From an uncultured Oscillibacter sp. (GTDB taxonomy: Bacteria; Bacillota; Clostridia; Oscillospirales; Oscillospiraceae): a DNA stretch of 64,000 nt. The stretch spans positions 34,085-98,084 of the forward strand of contig CAJTVF010000003.1 in the NCBI GenBank assembly GCA_910579435.1, written 5' to 3'. A program made the position numbers and the translations under genes. Positions within the stretch are counted from its first letter, which is position 1. The number at the start of each line of letters is the position of its first letter. This document shows positions 34,088-44,500 of this stretch, one piece after another. The notes below the pieces were generated by a model. The model did no database searches, was not told where the DNA came from, and was given only the letters and a program-made list of their open reading frames with translations.

Positions 34088-35335
34088 TTGAAACAGGATA
34101 AGGCTGATAAGATCATACAAAAGGCCGAGCTCAAGGCGAAGAAAGCCGCCCAGCAGGTGGAGGCCGCAGGCAAAAAGGCCGAGGCGGCAAGGCGGAGGCA
34201 GGAGGCACAGGCCCAGAAAAAAGCCGCCAAGATTGCCAATGCCGCCACCAAAAAGGCCGCCGCCAAGACCAAAAAGGCCGAGGCTGTCGCCAAGAAAGCA
34301 CAGGCGGCCGCCCAAAAGGCCGAGGAGAAAAAGGCCAAAGCCCTGGCAAAGGTCGCCGCCAAGACTGCGGCGTCCAGAAAAGAGGGAGAGGGCGGCGAAG
34401 CTGGCGCCGCCGACGGGAAGAAAAAGGGCAAAAAGAAACTGCTGCTGCTGGCAATTCCAGTGCTGGCCGCCGCCGTTGCCGCAGGCGCGTTCTTCTTTTT
34501 GAAGGGCGGCGGGGAGGAGGAAGAGGCCCCGCTGGAGCCCATTGCCGCTCCCGGCGAGTATGTGCTGAATGAGGCCCATATCACCGCGCTGCCGGTATGG
34601 GGAGAAGAGGTCCTGGTATACCAGGAGGAGGTCCTGCCGGAACCCGCCGCCGGGCCGGAGGAGGAAGCCAAGACCGGCGAAGATACGGAGGAGGGCGAAG
34701 CCTCTGGCGAAGAGGGCGGGGAAGAGGCCCCTGCGGAGACCGAGGCGGCGGAAGAGGAAGCGGTGGCCCCCAAGACCCTCTACCGCTACGAGGGCCTGAA
34801 GGATCCCGTCAGCCTGGTGTCCGCATATGTGTCGGTGATGAGCACCGAGGACGCGGGCTTCTCCGTGGTGGACGAGACGCTTTTGCGGATTGATCCGCCG
34901 GAGGAGTACGCCGCCAGCGGCTCCCTCCAGCTGGCCCGGAACGTGCCCCAGGCGGAGGACGGCTCCGGCGGCGGGGTCCATTCCCTGCTGCTGAGCTGGG
35001 AGGGGAACCGCTGCTCCGTCCTCCTGGATACGCCGGATGGCCGGGTCCACGACCCGAAGCCGGAGACTCCCGCGTCCTCTTCTGCTCCCAGGCGGGGGTT
35101 GTCGGACCTGGAGAGCATCCATCCCTCCAAGCTGGGCCTGCCGGGCGAGTCCATGGAGGCCTACACGCTCATTCCCCAGGAGGGCTCCTTCCGCATTGCC
35201 GGGTCCATCAGCACCCGGGTGAACATCTACGGGGAGAACAACCAGTTTGCGGGAAGCTATTTCCTGTCCACGGACGGAAAGCTCTATAAGCTGGACGAGG
35301 CCGCCAACGCGGTGGTGGAGCTGGACTGGGAGTAA
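34088..35335 (+). CDS. Lys/Ala-rich single-pass membrane protein of unknown function
   Basis: I do not recognise this 415-residue protein. Residues 1-115 are a Lys/Ala/Gln/Glu-rich helix resembling histone H1 tails or TolA linkers; residues about 116-137 are a membrane segment (LLLLAIPVLAAAVAAGAFFF); the rest, probably outside the membrane, has an acidic Glu-rich stretch (about 175-225) and a beta-rich C-terminal domain. The start is TTG 34088. It follows the FtsA-like gene by 37 bases, so the two probably act together at the membrane. Its 3' end overlaps the convergent AAA+ gene by 52 bases. Confidence 0.7.
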   Translation: MKQDKADKIIQKAELKAKKAAQQVEAAGKKAEAARRRQEAQAQKKAAKIANAATKKAAAKTKKAEAVAKKAQAAAQKAEEKKAKALAKVAAKTAASRKEGEGGEAGAADGKKKGKKKLLLLAIPVLAAAVAAGAFFFLKGGGEEEEAPLEPIAAPGEYVLNEAHITALPVWGEEVLVYQEEVLPEPAAGPEEEAKTGEDTEEGEASGEEGGEEAPAETEAAEEEAVAPKTLYRYEGLKDPVSLVSAYVSVMSTEDAGFSVVDETLLRIDPPEEYAASGSLQLARNVPQAEDGSGGGVHSLLLSWEGNRCSVLLDTPDGRVHDPKPETPASSSAPRRGLSDLESIHPSKLGLPGESMEAYTLIPQEGSFRIAGSISTRVNIYGENNQFAGSYFLSTDGKLYKLDEAANAVVELDWE

Positions 35336-36711
35336 GCCGGGAGAAGCCGGAGAGCCCCCGGCAGTCCCGTGAGGCAGTAGGCCGTCCGGCCCGAGGCCGC
35401 CGCCAGCAGGGAGGACAGCAGTCCCTCCAGCACGCAGACGGAGGACCGGACGGAGTGAGCGTCTCCTTTGGGGGTCAGCGCCCGGGCGGTGTCCGGGGCC
35501 ACCTGGACGATGTTCAGGCCATATTCCCGTCCCAGGGAGCGAATCTGCTTCACCGTGACGGCCAGCCGGGCCTTTTCATCCAGAGCGTGAAAGCCAATGA
35601 TGCCGCCGAAGCGGCCCGCGATTTCCGGAAGCACGCCGCGCCGTACCAGGCAGCGGCGTGCTTCCTCGTTTTCCCGGAAGAGGCGTTCCGCCAGCTCCGC
35701 CGGGGCGGCGGGCTCCCCGGGGTCCGCCGGGTTCTCCCGGGAGGCGGGCCGGTCCTGGGAGAAGCCCAGGGGACGGCCTCCCGCCGCTGTCAGGTCCGCG
35801 TTGGTGGTAAAGACGAGCACGCAGCGGCGGAAGTCCAGCTCCCGCCCGCCCTGCTCGTCAGCCTTGCGGGCGGTGCAGCGGCCCTCGTCCAGAATGGACA
35901 TGAAGACCTTCAGCACCTCCGGGTGGGCCTTTTCCAGCTCGTCGAACATGAAGACGGTGAAGGGGTCCTGCCGCACCGCCTCAAAGACGGGCTGGTCCTC
36001 ATAGCCCACGTAGCCCGGCGGCGCGCCGGTGAGGCGGTGGACGGAGTGGGCCTCGGTGAAGGTGTTCAGCTCCGTCCAGACAAACCGGTACCGCCGCCCG
36101 CAGCAGTGCTCCAGCGCCGGGGCCAGGGCCTTCCCCAGCTCCGATTTTCCAACGCCTGTGGGGCCGTGGAAGAGCAGGGACAGGGGCCGGGCCGGATTTC
36201 GCTTCCCCGCGTGGCTGTAGAGCCGGAAGGCCGCGGCCTCCACCGCCCGGGGCTGGCCCAGGACCTGCTGCTCCAGCTCTGCACGGAGTCTCAAATAGAG
36301 CGGAGGCCAGGGGGAGGTGGGGGAAGGGGGCTGAGCGGCGGAAACGGGCTCCGCCGCCAGGGCCGGGGGCCGGAAGGGCTGGAGGACGGGCTTTGCCGTC
36401 TCCCGCCGGAGAGAGGACAGGCGGCTTGTCAGGGCCTCGTAGCTGTCGAAGCGCCAGACGCTCCGGGCGAAGAGGGCGGCCAGCACCGGGCTTGTCCCCT
36501 GGTAGGCGGCGGCGGGCCGCCAGTAGAGCAGATAGCCCCGGTCCCGCCGCAAAAAGCCCAGAACGACCCGCCGGGGAACACAGCCCTCCGGCAGCTCGCA
36601 GTCGGGAAACTCATAGCTCCGGCCTTGCCGCCCCAGCTCGTCTACCCGGCGGCGCAAGGCCTCCCGGGCCTCCGGCCCGCTGGAACAAAATTGGGAAAAC
36701 GTGATGCTCAT
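35284..36711 (-). CDS. Stand-alone ClpB-D2-like AAA+ ATPase
   Basis: The 475-residue protein has a unique N-terminal region (residues about 1-140), then a single AAA+ module like the second ring of ClpA/ClpB: Walker A GPTGVGKSELGKAL (about 183-196), pore loop GAPPGYVGYED, Walker B FMFDELEKAHPEV (from about 252) and sensor-1 VFTTNAD. The first AAA+ ring, Clp N-domain and M-domain are absent, and the small C-terminal D2 domain is only weakly recognisable. ATG 36711 follows AAGGAGG. It lies after the PilZ gene, beyond a terminator, and could be a dedicated unfoldase for a motility or surface protein. Confidence 0.85.
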   Translation of the reverse strand: MSITFSQFCSSGPEAREALRRRVDELGRQGRSYEFPDCELPEGCVPRRVVLGFLRRDRGYLLYWRPAAAYQGTSPVLAALFARSVWRFDSYEALTSRLSSLRRETAKPVLQPFRPPALAAEPVSAAQPPSPTSPWPPLYLRLRAELEQQVLGQPRAVEAAAFRLYSHAGKRNPARPLSLLFHGPTGVGKSELGKALAPALEHCCGRRYRFVWTELNTFTEAHSVHRLTGAPPGYVGYEDQPVFEAVRQDPFTVFMFDELEKAHPEVLKVFMSILDEGRCTARKADEQGGRELDFRRCVLVFTTNADLTAAGGRPLGFSQDRPASRENPADPGEPAAPAELAERLFRENEEARRCLVRRGVLPEIAGRFGGIIGFHALDEKARLAVTVKQIRSLGREYGLNIVQVAPDTARALTPKGDAHSVRSSVCVLEGLLSSLLAAASGRTAYCLTGLPGALRLLPAYSQSSSTTALAASSSL

Positions 36712-36774
36712 GGGTGTGCCCTCCTTTTCTCCCGGTGAGTATTCCCAAAAATGGAAGAAATTAGAAGCGAGGGC

Positions 36775-36806
36775 AAAAAAGAGGAAGCGGCGCAGGCCGC
36801 TTCCTC
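36775..36806 (-). terminator. Intrinsic terminator after the distal PilZ gene
   Basis: On the minus strand GAGGAAGCGG pairs with CCGCTTCCTC across six bases and runs into TTTTTT. It lies 20 bases beyond the PilZ stop and would limit readthrough into the AAA+ gene. Confidence 0.8.
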
Positions 36807-36826
36807 TTTTGACTTCGCAGGGCCGC

Positions 36827-37519
36827 TCACTGCTCCCGCCGGGCCCGGAGGGCCTTCCGCTGGAGGGTGAAGACGACCTGGAGCAGGCGCTCCTGCTCCC
36901 GGGGAGGAACGTCCACAAATTGACAGCCGTACTCATACTTCTTCATAGGGCTGGCGGTCTGGGCCCGCACGGAGGTGCGCTTGATCAGGCAGGTGAGGGT
37001 AAAGGGGTCCTCCGTCGGGAGAAAGGACGCCTCCAGCTGGAAGGTGCTGTTCAGATGAAAGAGCTTCGAGGTCAGAACCCGGGCTCCCCCAGCGCTGACG
37101 TCCAGGACCTTGCAGGAAACCTTCTGCCCGGAGGCGAAGAGAATCTGGCCTTCCACCCCGATGTTCTGGCGAAAAAAGTTGCGGTTCTCGCTGCTTTGCA
37201 GGGACTCGAGCTTTTCGATCCGCCAGAATTTGGGGTCGTTGGGGCCCACGGTGCCGTTGAGGGTGAGGGTATCCCCGTCCCGCTGGAAGCAGCGGAGCTT
37301 CACCCGCTGGTTGTACAGCGCCCGGGGAAGGAAGCCGCCGGTCTCACCCAGGACGTCCACCTGGTTTCCGGCGAGAAGCCGGATGCGCCCTACAAAGATC
37401 AGGGCGTTGGCGGGGGTCAGGACCTCCGCCTTCATGCCGTTGAAGAGCTCCGGGAAGTCCTCCGGCGGAACGGTGGAGACGGGCTCCTCCTTTTTGAAAA
37501 GAGACTTGAATAAGGCCAT
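36827..37519 (-). CDS. PilZ-domain protein (YcgR/flagellar brake-like)
   Basis: The 230-residue protein has an N-terminal YcgR-like domain (residues about 25-100) and a C-terminal PilZ domain (about 110-225) with the c-di-GMP binding elements RNFFR and DVSAGG (the RxxxR and D/NxSxxG patterns). This suggests c-di-GMP binding and a possible motor brake role as known for YcgR/MotI proteins. It begins 17 bases after the repeat/SLH gene, so it is part of the same transcript. Confidence 0.88.
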   Translation of the reverse strand: MALFKSLFKKEEPVSTVPPEDFPELFNGMKAEVLTPANALIFVGRIRLLAGNQVDVLGETGGFLPRALYNQRVKLRCFQRDGDTLTLNGTVGPNDPKFWRIEKLESLQSSENRNFFRQNIGVEGQILFASGQKVSCKVLDVSAGGARVLTSKLFHLNSTFQLEASFLPTEDPFTLTCLIKRTSVRAQTASPMKKYEYGCQFVDVPPREQERLLQVVFTLQRKALRARREQ

Positions 37520-37535
37520 GGCAGTTTCCTCCTTG

Positions 37536-40500
37536 TCAGCGGGTCAGGACCCGGTGCAGGATTACGGCCATCTCCGCCCGGCTGATGGCCGCGCCGGGAT
37601 TGAGGCGGGAGGAGCTGTTCCCCCGGACGGCCCCCATCTGGACCAGGGCGGCCACGGAGGGCCGGGCAAAGACGGAGACCTGGGAACCGTCGGCATAGGA
37701 GGAGAGCAGGGCGGTGTCCGCGGCGGGCAGGGTCTGGCCTGCGGCCTCAATGGCCCGGCAGATCATGGTCATGGCGCTCTGGCGGGTGATGGGCTGGTCA
37801 GGCTGGAAGCGGCCGTTGTTCCCCTGGACGATGCCCAGGTTCCGGGCGGTGGCCACGGCCCCGGCGTAGGTGCTGTTTGCGGGCACGTCGGGGAAGCTGG
37901 AAACGCCGTCGGTGGGGAACTGGAAGGCCCGGCAGATCATCAGGGTGAACTCTCCCCGGCTGATGGACTGACCGGGACGGTAGGTGTTGTTGCTGTAACC
38001 GTTGGTAATGCCGCTGGAGCGGAGGAACTCGATGGAGGGCTTCGCCCAGTCCCAGCCGGAAGCGGCGTCGGAGAAGGTGGCGGAGCAGTAGGCGTTGGAG
38101 AGCTGGAGCTCCACGGTGCCGGAGTGGCTTCCGCCCTGGGTGTCATAGGCGGCGTAGGGGATGGTCAGGGTCCCCTGGTACTCCGCCTTGGGCAGATAGC
38201 TGATCTGGCTCAGCTGGGCGGCGCTGTAATGGGTGACGCTGTTGACGTCCGTGCCCGTCCGGGCGGGGCTGCTGTAGTTTTGATACAGGTGCCCGGTGTA
38301 GGGCAGGGTGTTGAACCGGACATAGGACAGGGGATTCCCCAGAGCCGCCTGGCAGGCGTTCTGGAAGTCCGTGCCCCGGAAGGAAATGGGATGGGCGGCG
38401 CTGCCGGTGTAGCGGATGACGGAGCTGGAGACGCTGGAGCCGGAGACGCTGGAGCCGGAGACTGTGACCTCCACCGTGCCGGTGAAGGAGTCTCCACGGG
38501 TGCTGTAGCCGGTGTAGCCGAAGGTGACGGTGCCGGAGGCGGAGGACGCTGCGAAGCTGACGTCGCCCAGCAGGCGGCTGTTGTTGGAATAATAGTAGCC
38601 GGTGGAGCTGCTGACGGCGTTTCCGGTGCGGCTGGCGCTGTTGTACTGGTGGTACAGCGTGCCGTACTGGGAGGAGGGGAGGTCGAAGCGGACGTAGCTC
38701 AAGGTGTCTCCGGTGGCGCTGCGGCAGGCGCTGTTGAAGTCCGAGGCGCTGAAGCGGACGAAGCCGTTGGTGGCGGCGGTGTAGGAGATGATCTGGCCGC
38801 TGCCTCCGCCCACGGAGATGGTAACGGTGCCGTTGAAGCGGACACTGTCCTCGTCATAGCCGGTAAAGGGGATGGAGACGGTGCCCGTGTAGCTCCCGGC
38901 GGGGACAAAGGTGACGTTGGAAATGGAGGGGGAGCCGCTCCGGCGGTAGTCCGTGCCGGTAGAGACCCGGGAGCTGGAGGAGCTGGTGTAATTGTAATAG
39001 AGAATGCCTGCGCTGGAGGAGGGGAGGCTGGTGAAGCGGATGTAGCTCAGCGCTTCCCCGGTGATGGCGTAGCCGGCGTCGTTGAAGTCCCCGGCGCCGA
39101 AGGTGACGGGCTGGTTCTTGGGCGTGTTGTAGTGTACGGTCCCCGTGCCGTCGTCCACATGGAAAATGAGGTCACCGGAGAAGGTGGTTCCGGTGGTGGT
39201 GGTCCCGGTGAACGGGATGGTGACGGTGCCGCTGTAATTAGAGGCGGGGACGAAGGTGATGTCGGAGATGCGGGGTGTGGAATTCCGGTAGTAATTCCGG
39301 CCGGCGGTGACCCGCGTGCTGGAGCTGCTGCTGTAGTTCAGGTACAGGATCCCGGCGCTGGAGGAGGGGAGGCTGGTGAAGCGGATGTAATTCAGCGTCC
39401 CGTTGGCGGCCCGCTGGCAGGCGTTGTTGAAATCACTGCCGTTCAGGCTCTTCCGCTGGTTCCGGCCGGTGGAGTATTCCACATTGCTGCTGCCCTCTCC
39501 GTTGGCCCCGTAGACCCGGATGCGGACTGTGCCGCTGTAGGTGGCGCCGGTGCTGTCGGTGCAGAGGTAGGGAACGTCCACGTCTCCCACATAGCCCTCG
39601 GCGGGGACGAAGGTGATGTCGTCAATGGAGGGGCTGCTGGTGACGTAGTAGCGGGTGGAGTTGTTCACCTTGGGGGAATACTGCCCGGTGGGGCTGTAGT
39701 TGTAGTAGAGCGTGCCCCGGCTGGAGGAGGGCAGGCCGAAGGTGATATAGCGGATGGCCTGGCCGGTGCGGCCCCTGCAAACGTCGGAGAAGTGCTCCGC
39801 CGCGAAGTCCACCGGCTGGTCCACCGTTGTGGAGTAGTTCACGTCCCCGGTGGCCGTGGCCTCAATGCGGATGGTTCCGGTGAAGGTGGTCCCGTTGGTG
39901 GAGACGGCGTTGTAGTCCACCACGGCGGTGCCGTCAAAGCCCGGCAGGGGGACGAAGGTCACGTCCCGCAGGGCCATTTGCCCCTGTGAGGCCTGGTAGT
40001 AGTAACGGTCCGTGCCGCCCACGCCGTGGCCCGGGCTCTCGGAGGAGGCATACTTGTAATAGAGTACGCCGTTCTCGGTGGAGACTTTCAGATTGTATAC
40101 GCAGTCCAGGGGCCCTCCGGCCTTGTCCTGGGAGCGGCTGTTCAGCTGGCTGAGCAGGCCGGAGAAGGAATAGGAGGGATCGGAGCCCATGTTGACGGTG
40201 ATGGCCTGGGCCACGTCCTCGGACACGTTGACCTTGAAGCTGGAGCTGAAGCCGGTCCCGGCTACGGCGGCTGTGATGACCGCGCCGGTGCCGGGGTAGT
40301 TGGCGGTGACCCGGCCATTGATGACCTGGGCCACGGTGTTGTTGGAGCTTTCCCAGTTAATGACCTGATTCCGGGCATTGCCAAGGGCCTCCGTCAAGAC
40401 CTGGATGTCCCGGTACTGAAAGATATCAACGGTTGAGTTTTCCGTAAGCTGGATGGTTTCACCCCGGCCGCCGGAAGTAGACTTCTTCACATAGCTCAGC

Positions 40501-41450
40501 AGGAGGCCGGAAACCTCGATCTCCCGCTCGGCGTACTTCGTCTCGTCCCCGGCGGCGGCGGCCCGGATGGTAGTCCTGCCGGGAGCCACGCCGGTGATCT
40601 CGCCCCTGGAGTTCACCGTGGCGGCGTCTTTGTTGGAGGAGGTCCAAACTAGCTGCCGGTCCTCCAGGGCCGCGTCCAGGGGGTAGGCGGCGGCCTCCAG
40701 GGTGAGGGCGGCGCCGGGGTCCAGGTATCGGTACGCATCCGTATTGGGGCTGGTGAACAGCACCTCCCGGACAGCGGGAGTTTGGGGCTCACTGACTTGG
40801 ATGACGCAGACGGTGGAGGCGGCGGTATCCGTCACCTTGGCCTCTACGTTGAAGGGATTGCTTCCCTTGTAGCCTTCGGAGACCGTGACCGTGGTTTCCG
40901 TCCCGGTGCGGGAACTGAGCTTGATTCCGTTTTCCTTACAGCTCCACTCAACGCCGCCGGACGCGGCGCTTTCCGGCGTGACCGTGGCGGTCAGCCTGAT
41001 GGAATCCCCGGCGGGGACGGAGGCGGTGTCCGGGGACACGGTAATGCGGACGGTGGGGGCGGGGGGATCGGGGGGATCAGGCTGGGCAACCTTGACCCTG
41101 ACGGTGCAGGTTGCGCTCACATTGCCCGCTGAGGCGGTAATTTCGGCCTCTTCTCCCCCGATGGCGTCCCCAGCGACGGAGACAGAGGCACTGAGGCCGC
41201 TGCCGGAGACGGTTATTTTATTAGAGCCGCTGGCTGCCCAGCGGATGTCATTGATATTGGTTGCGTTGCCGGGGGTGACCGAGGCGTTGATGGCGGTAAT
41301 TCCGCCGCTTTCCAACTCAACCGCATTCGGCAGGGTAATGGAATTGATAAGGACCGGATCATCCGCCGAGGCCGGAAGCGTCAGCAGGGAGAAGGCCAGC
41401 GCCAGGGCCAGCAGCAATGACCCGGCCCGGCGAAGAGAACGAGATTTCAT
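37536..41450 (-). CDS. Secreted Ig-like/repeat/SLH surface protein (1304 residues)
   Basis: A signal peptide (cleavage probably after TLPASA) is followed by three or four bacterial Ig-like (Big_2-type) domains (about residues 35-430), six repeats of about 115 residues (about 435-1115) and three SLH domains at the C-terminus (about 1120-1304) for binding cell-wall polymer. The repeats share a core such as YIRFTSLPSSSAGILYYNY followed by a VTFVP strand and a G-T-V strand; copies three and four are the closest. I do not recognise a catalytic domain. Likely an S-layer-associated adhesin or stalk protein. Confidence 0.86.
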   Translation of the reverse strand: MKSRSLRRAGSLLLALALAFSLLTLPASADDPVLINSITLPNAVELESGGITAINASVTPGNATNINDIRWAASGSNKITVSGSGLSASVSVAGDAIGGEEAEITASAGNVSATCTVRVKVAQPDPPDPPAPTVRITVSPDTASVPAGDSIRLTATVTPESAASGGVEWSCKENGIKLSSRTGTETTVTVSEGYKGSNPFNVEAKVTDTAASTVCVIQVSEPQTPAVREVLFTSPNTDAYRYLDPGAALTLEAAAYPLDAALEDRQLVWTSSNKDAATVNSRGEITGVAPGRTTIRAAAAGDETKYAEREIEVSGLLLSYVKKSTSGGRGETIQLTENSTVDIFQYRDIQVLTEALGNARNQVINWESSNNTVAQVINGRVTANYPGTGAVITAAVAGTGFSSSFKVNVSEDVAQAITVNMGSDPSYSFSGLLSQLNSRSQDKAGGPLDCVYNLKVSTENGVLYYKYASSESPGHGVGGTDRYYYQASQGQMALRDVTFVPLPGFDGTAVVDYNAVSTNGTTFTGTIRIEATATGDVNYSTTVDQPVDFAAEHFSDVCRGRTGQAIRYITFGLPSSSRGTLYYNYSPTGQYSPKVNNSTRYYVTSSPSIDDITFVPAEGYVGDVDVPYLCTDSTGATYSGTVRIRVYGANGEGSSNVEYSTGRNQRKSLNGSDFNNACQRAANGTLNYIRFTSLPSSSAGILYLNYSSSSSTRVTAGRNYYRNSTPRISDITFVPASNYSGTVTIPFTGTTTTGTTFSGDLIFHVDDGTGTVHYNTPKNQPVTFGAGDFNDAGYAITGEALSYIRFTSLPSSSAGILYYNYTSSSSSRVSTGTDYRRSGSPSISNVTFVPAGSYTGTVSIPFTGYDEDSVRFNGTVTISVGGGSGQIISYTAATNGFVRFSASDFNSACRSATGDTLSYVRFDLPSSQYGTLYHQYNSASRTGNAVSSSTGYYYSNNSRLLGDVSFAASSASGTVTFGYTGYSTRGDSFTGTVEVTVSGSSVSGSSVSSSVIRYTGSAAHPISFRGTDFQNACQAALGNPLSYVRFNTLPYTGHLYQNYSSPARTGTDVNSVTHYSAAQLSQISYLPKAEYQGTLTIPYAAYDTQGGSHSGTVELQLSNAYCSATFSDAASGWDWAKPSIEFLRSSGITNGYSNNTYRPGQSISRGEFTLMICRAFQFPTDGVSSFPDVPANSTYAGAVATARNLGIVQGNNGRFQPDQPITRQSAMTMICRAIEAAGQTLPAADTALLSSYADGSQVSVFARPSVAALVQMGAVRGNSSSRLNPGAAISRAEMAVILHRVLTR
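37970..40140 (-). repeat. Six degenerate repeats of about 345 bp in the SLH gene
   Basis: Units are visible in translation by the recurring LPSS-x-x-G-x-LYxNY and FVPA-x-x-Y-x-G-T pattern. The DNA copies are diverged except for blocks such as the SLPSSSAG codons near 39005-39025 and 39365-39385. Boundaries are approximate. Confidence 0.7.
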
Positions 41451-41475
41451 AACGCATACACTCCTTTTTGAAAAA

Positions 41476-41508
41476 GCGAAGCGAGGGCGGGCGGAATCGC
41501 CCGCCCTC
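41476..41508 (-). terminator. Intrinsic terminator between the two SLH genes
   Basis: On the minus strand GAGGGCGGGCG pairs with CGCCCGCCCTC across ATTC, followed by GCTTCGCTTTTTC. It lies just past the stop of the 1700-residue SLH gene, so the second SLH gene is probably expressed at a lower level or from its own promoter. Confidence 0.75.
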
Positions 41509-41518
41509 TAAGGGGGTT

Positions 41519-44500
41519 TTACTGGTCGCGGTCGCTGTAGCTCCAGATGTCATTGGTCAGGCGGAACGCCCAGTTGCCGTCGTTATCCTTGTACAGGTCT
41601 ACGCCAAGGGCGGGGGGATTATACCGGTTCGTGGTGTTGGCGCCTGTGAGCCGGTTGCCGAAGTTAAGAATCTGCCCTGCCTGTACGCCGTTCAGGGAGA
41701 AGACCAGACGGCTTCCGATGGTCGAACCATGATTCGCGCCGGTAAGGGCCGGGGCCGGGTCGGTAAGCTCGACGCCTGTGGCAAAGAACGCCAGCTCCGT
41801 ATCGAAGCTCCGGTGCCCATTTGCAATATGATCCCGGTCGCTGGTGTGGCCCGAGTTTCCTGGCCGGCAGGTATCGATGGGGACGCTCTCCTGTTCGGTA
41901 CTGTATTGCGGGCGGTAACGCAGATCGGAGTTGAAGGAGAGAATCAGCGTGCCGTAAAATCTATCCGGGGTGGTAGTGTCACTTTGGGACGGCTGAAGTG
42001 TCACCGACAAATAGGTGTTCTGGCTTCTCCGATATGGCCAGGAGGCCCGGAAGCCGGGGATCTCGGAATTGACTCCCTGGGCTGTGACGAGAAGCACATA
42101 GTCGTTGCCGGTGGTGATATTGAAGGAAGGATTCTGGCTGGTATAAGACCGGCCGCTGTTAAAGTCGTTCCTCGTGCCGGAGGCGTCCGTTAGATAGTAG
42201 GACTCCTGGTTGATACGGAATACATTGTTGTATGTGCTGCGAATGATCGTACCAAAGTTTGCCTTGGCCTGCTCGGACGCGCAGAGGTCGAAGTAGCTGA
42301 GTCCGTTCGGCCCCTCCTGATACATGGCTTGCAGGACCGTGCCGTTGAAGCTGTAAGGGCTGTTCGGGTCCTGGAAATCGCTCATGGGACGGTTGAAGTC
42401 GCTGGCGTTCCCCGCCTGGGTAAAGTAATCGTTGCGGACCAGCACGTAAGCCATGACGGAATCCAGGGGGTCTCTCGTTTCCGACTCCACGTCGAAGAAG
42501 CGGATGTCGGCGCTGGAGCCCTGTGGCGTGATATCGATGATCGGGGGCCGCGCCGGAGTGGTGGAGAACAGGTAGCACACGGCGTTTTCCACCGGCCGGT
42601 TTCCCGTGGTCGTCGACACCAGGTACAGCATATAGGTCGATTCCGCGGCCAGGCCCGTAATGTGCAGCGTGTCTCCCCGCATCGTTCCCCACATGTTCTC
42701 CCCCGTGTTGCCGTACTGGGTGGTTCTCGGGGCCTGAATGGTGGGTTCGTCGCTGGCGATGTTGTAAACGTCGGGATTCCCTGTATCCAGCGGAAGACCA
42801 TCTATCGGAAGGCCCGGCTCAGAAACTCCGGCAATGGGGATCTGGCTCAAATCCGGTTTGTTTCCCTGATAAGCGGGCAGCAGCTCCCCCATGGTATAAT
42901 CAGTGCCTATGGGGCGTCCGTTGGCGTCCGTTCGCACATTGTCCAGCTTGATTGCCATCCAATACACAGTGCCGGCACCGTCTCTCAGACGTACGTCGAT
43001 GTCGGCAATCGCGGAGCCGATCTTGTCGGCGCCGTCCTCCGGGATGTACACCGTGGGCACCCGGTCCGGGGCGGGGAATTCGACGCGAAGGTTCGGCGCG
43101 GGCTCGTTGATAAGGGTCACGTTTTTCCCGGTCAGATTGCTCTGACTGCCCTGGCGTATGGAAATGGCCTGCATATCCGCGTTGGCGCCCGCGTAGACCT
43201 GGATGTCCCAGAAGACGTCGGTGGTGAATGTGGTATCCTCCGGGACGATGGCGACCTCCAGGACGGTGCCTTCCCTGAACTCCGGCAGCCGGGGATAGCC
43301 GCCCTCCTCCGGGGTGCCGACCAGGCCGGTCCCGATCAGATTGCTGAGGAAGTTGCCGTTCAGGCTGTTGAAGATCCGGGGATTCCGGCTGTCGGGGTTG
43401 GCGTTGACCGTACCCAGGGTCTGCCATGTCGTGCTGCCAAGCTCCCGGATGTAGAGATCGTACTTCATGGCAAACTCGGTCCAGATCAGCATATCCCACC
43501 GGGTCCCATCGGGCACGGCCTCGGTCCCCTCCGGCGTCATGGTGAAGACTCTGGCGGCCGAGGAGGTGCCGTCCGGGAGCGTGATGCGGAGAGTGTCGGG
43601 CTGATTTTCCAAGTAAATGGTAGCGTAGGCTATCGTGAAGCCGGGAGTGAAGACGACGTTGGGCGGCGTGTTCTTCATGGGGTTGTCGGAGGTGTCCTCA
43701 ATGTCCTCCAGGCGGAAGAAATAGGACGCGCCGCTTTGCAGCTTGACAGCCGGAGCAATGCCGTTCTGCGTGTTTTTGCTGTTGCTTCCGGGGAAGATGA
43801 TGGTGGTCTTTCCACCCACCTCCTCGATTCGGGCCTCCCGGTAGTCAATCCAGGCGGGCAGGCCGTCCGGGTTCGTCAGGACCTCGGCGCCGTCGCTGAA
43901 GGGGATCTCGTCCACCGTGGGCTCGCCCCGGGTGGGCGGCGTGCCGGGATAGAGCTGGACATACCCGTGGAGGGCACGGCCCCAGGCGTTCCTGGCCCGC
44001 TCCCGGTCCGCGCCGGAGGCGTTCAGCACATTCTGGTAAAGGGTGAGGAGGTTTTCGGGATCGCTGTTTTGGTCGTGGCGGCCCTGGATCAGCTCGCTGA
44101 ATTCCAGGCGCAGGTCGGTGTCTACCCGGGGGATGACGGAGCCTTCGGTATCGCCGGGGTTGGTGTGGCTGTAGTTCAGCTCCACCGTGGGGCCGTTGAC
44201 GTCCCGGGTCTTGAAGGGAAGCGGGAATTCAATGGACTTGTTGTAGACGCAGTAGTTCCCGGCGGTGTCTTTGGCCATGTAATAGAGATCATAATTGGTC
44301 TCGCCCTCCAGGCCGGTGACGGTAAAGGCGATGCTGGTCCCAGTTCTCGCGTAGCGGACGGGGCCGCCCCGGCGGAGGATTCTGGTGCCGTCGGCCAAGG
44401 CGCTTTCAATCATAATCTGGTTCTGCCGGGTGGGGTTTTCCTTATTGATGCCCACGTTTTGACCCTGCTTGGTTACGAACCAGCTGAAGGTGCCGGGCTC

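Noticed and set aside
37110..39989. Gly/Ala/Val-rich plus-strand open frame of 959 codons
   Set aside because: It is the reverse of the repeat/SLH gene; the apparent repeats are only the mirrored repeats of that gene.
37970..40140. Regularly spaced repeats as a CRISPR array
   Set aside because: The units are about 345 bp, diverged, and in frame within a protein; there are no short direct repeats with unique spacers and no cas genes.
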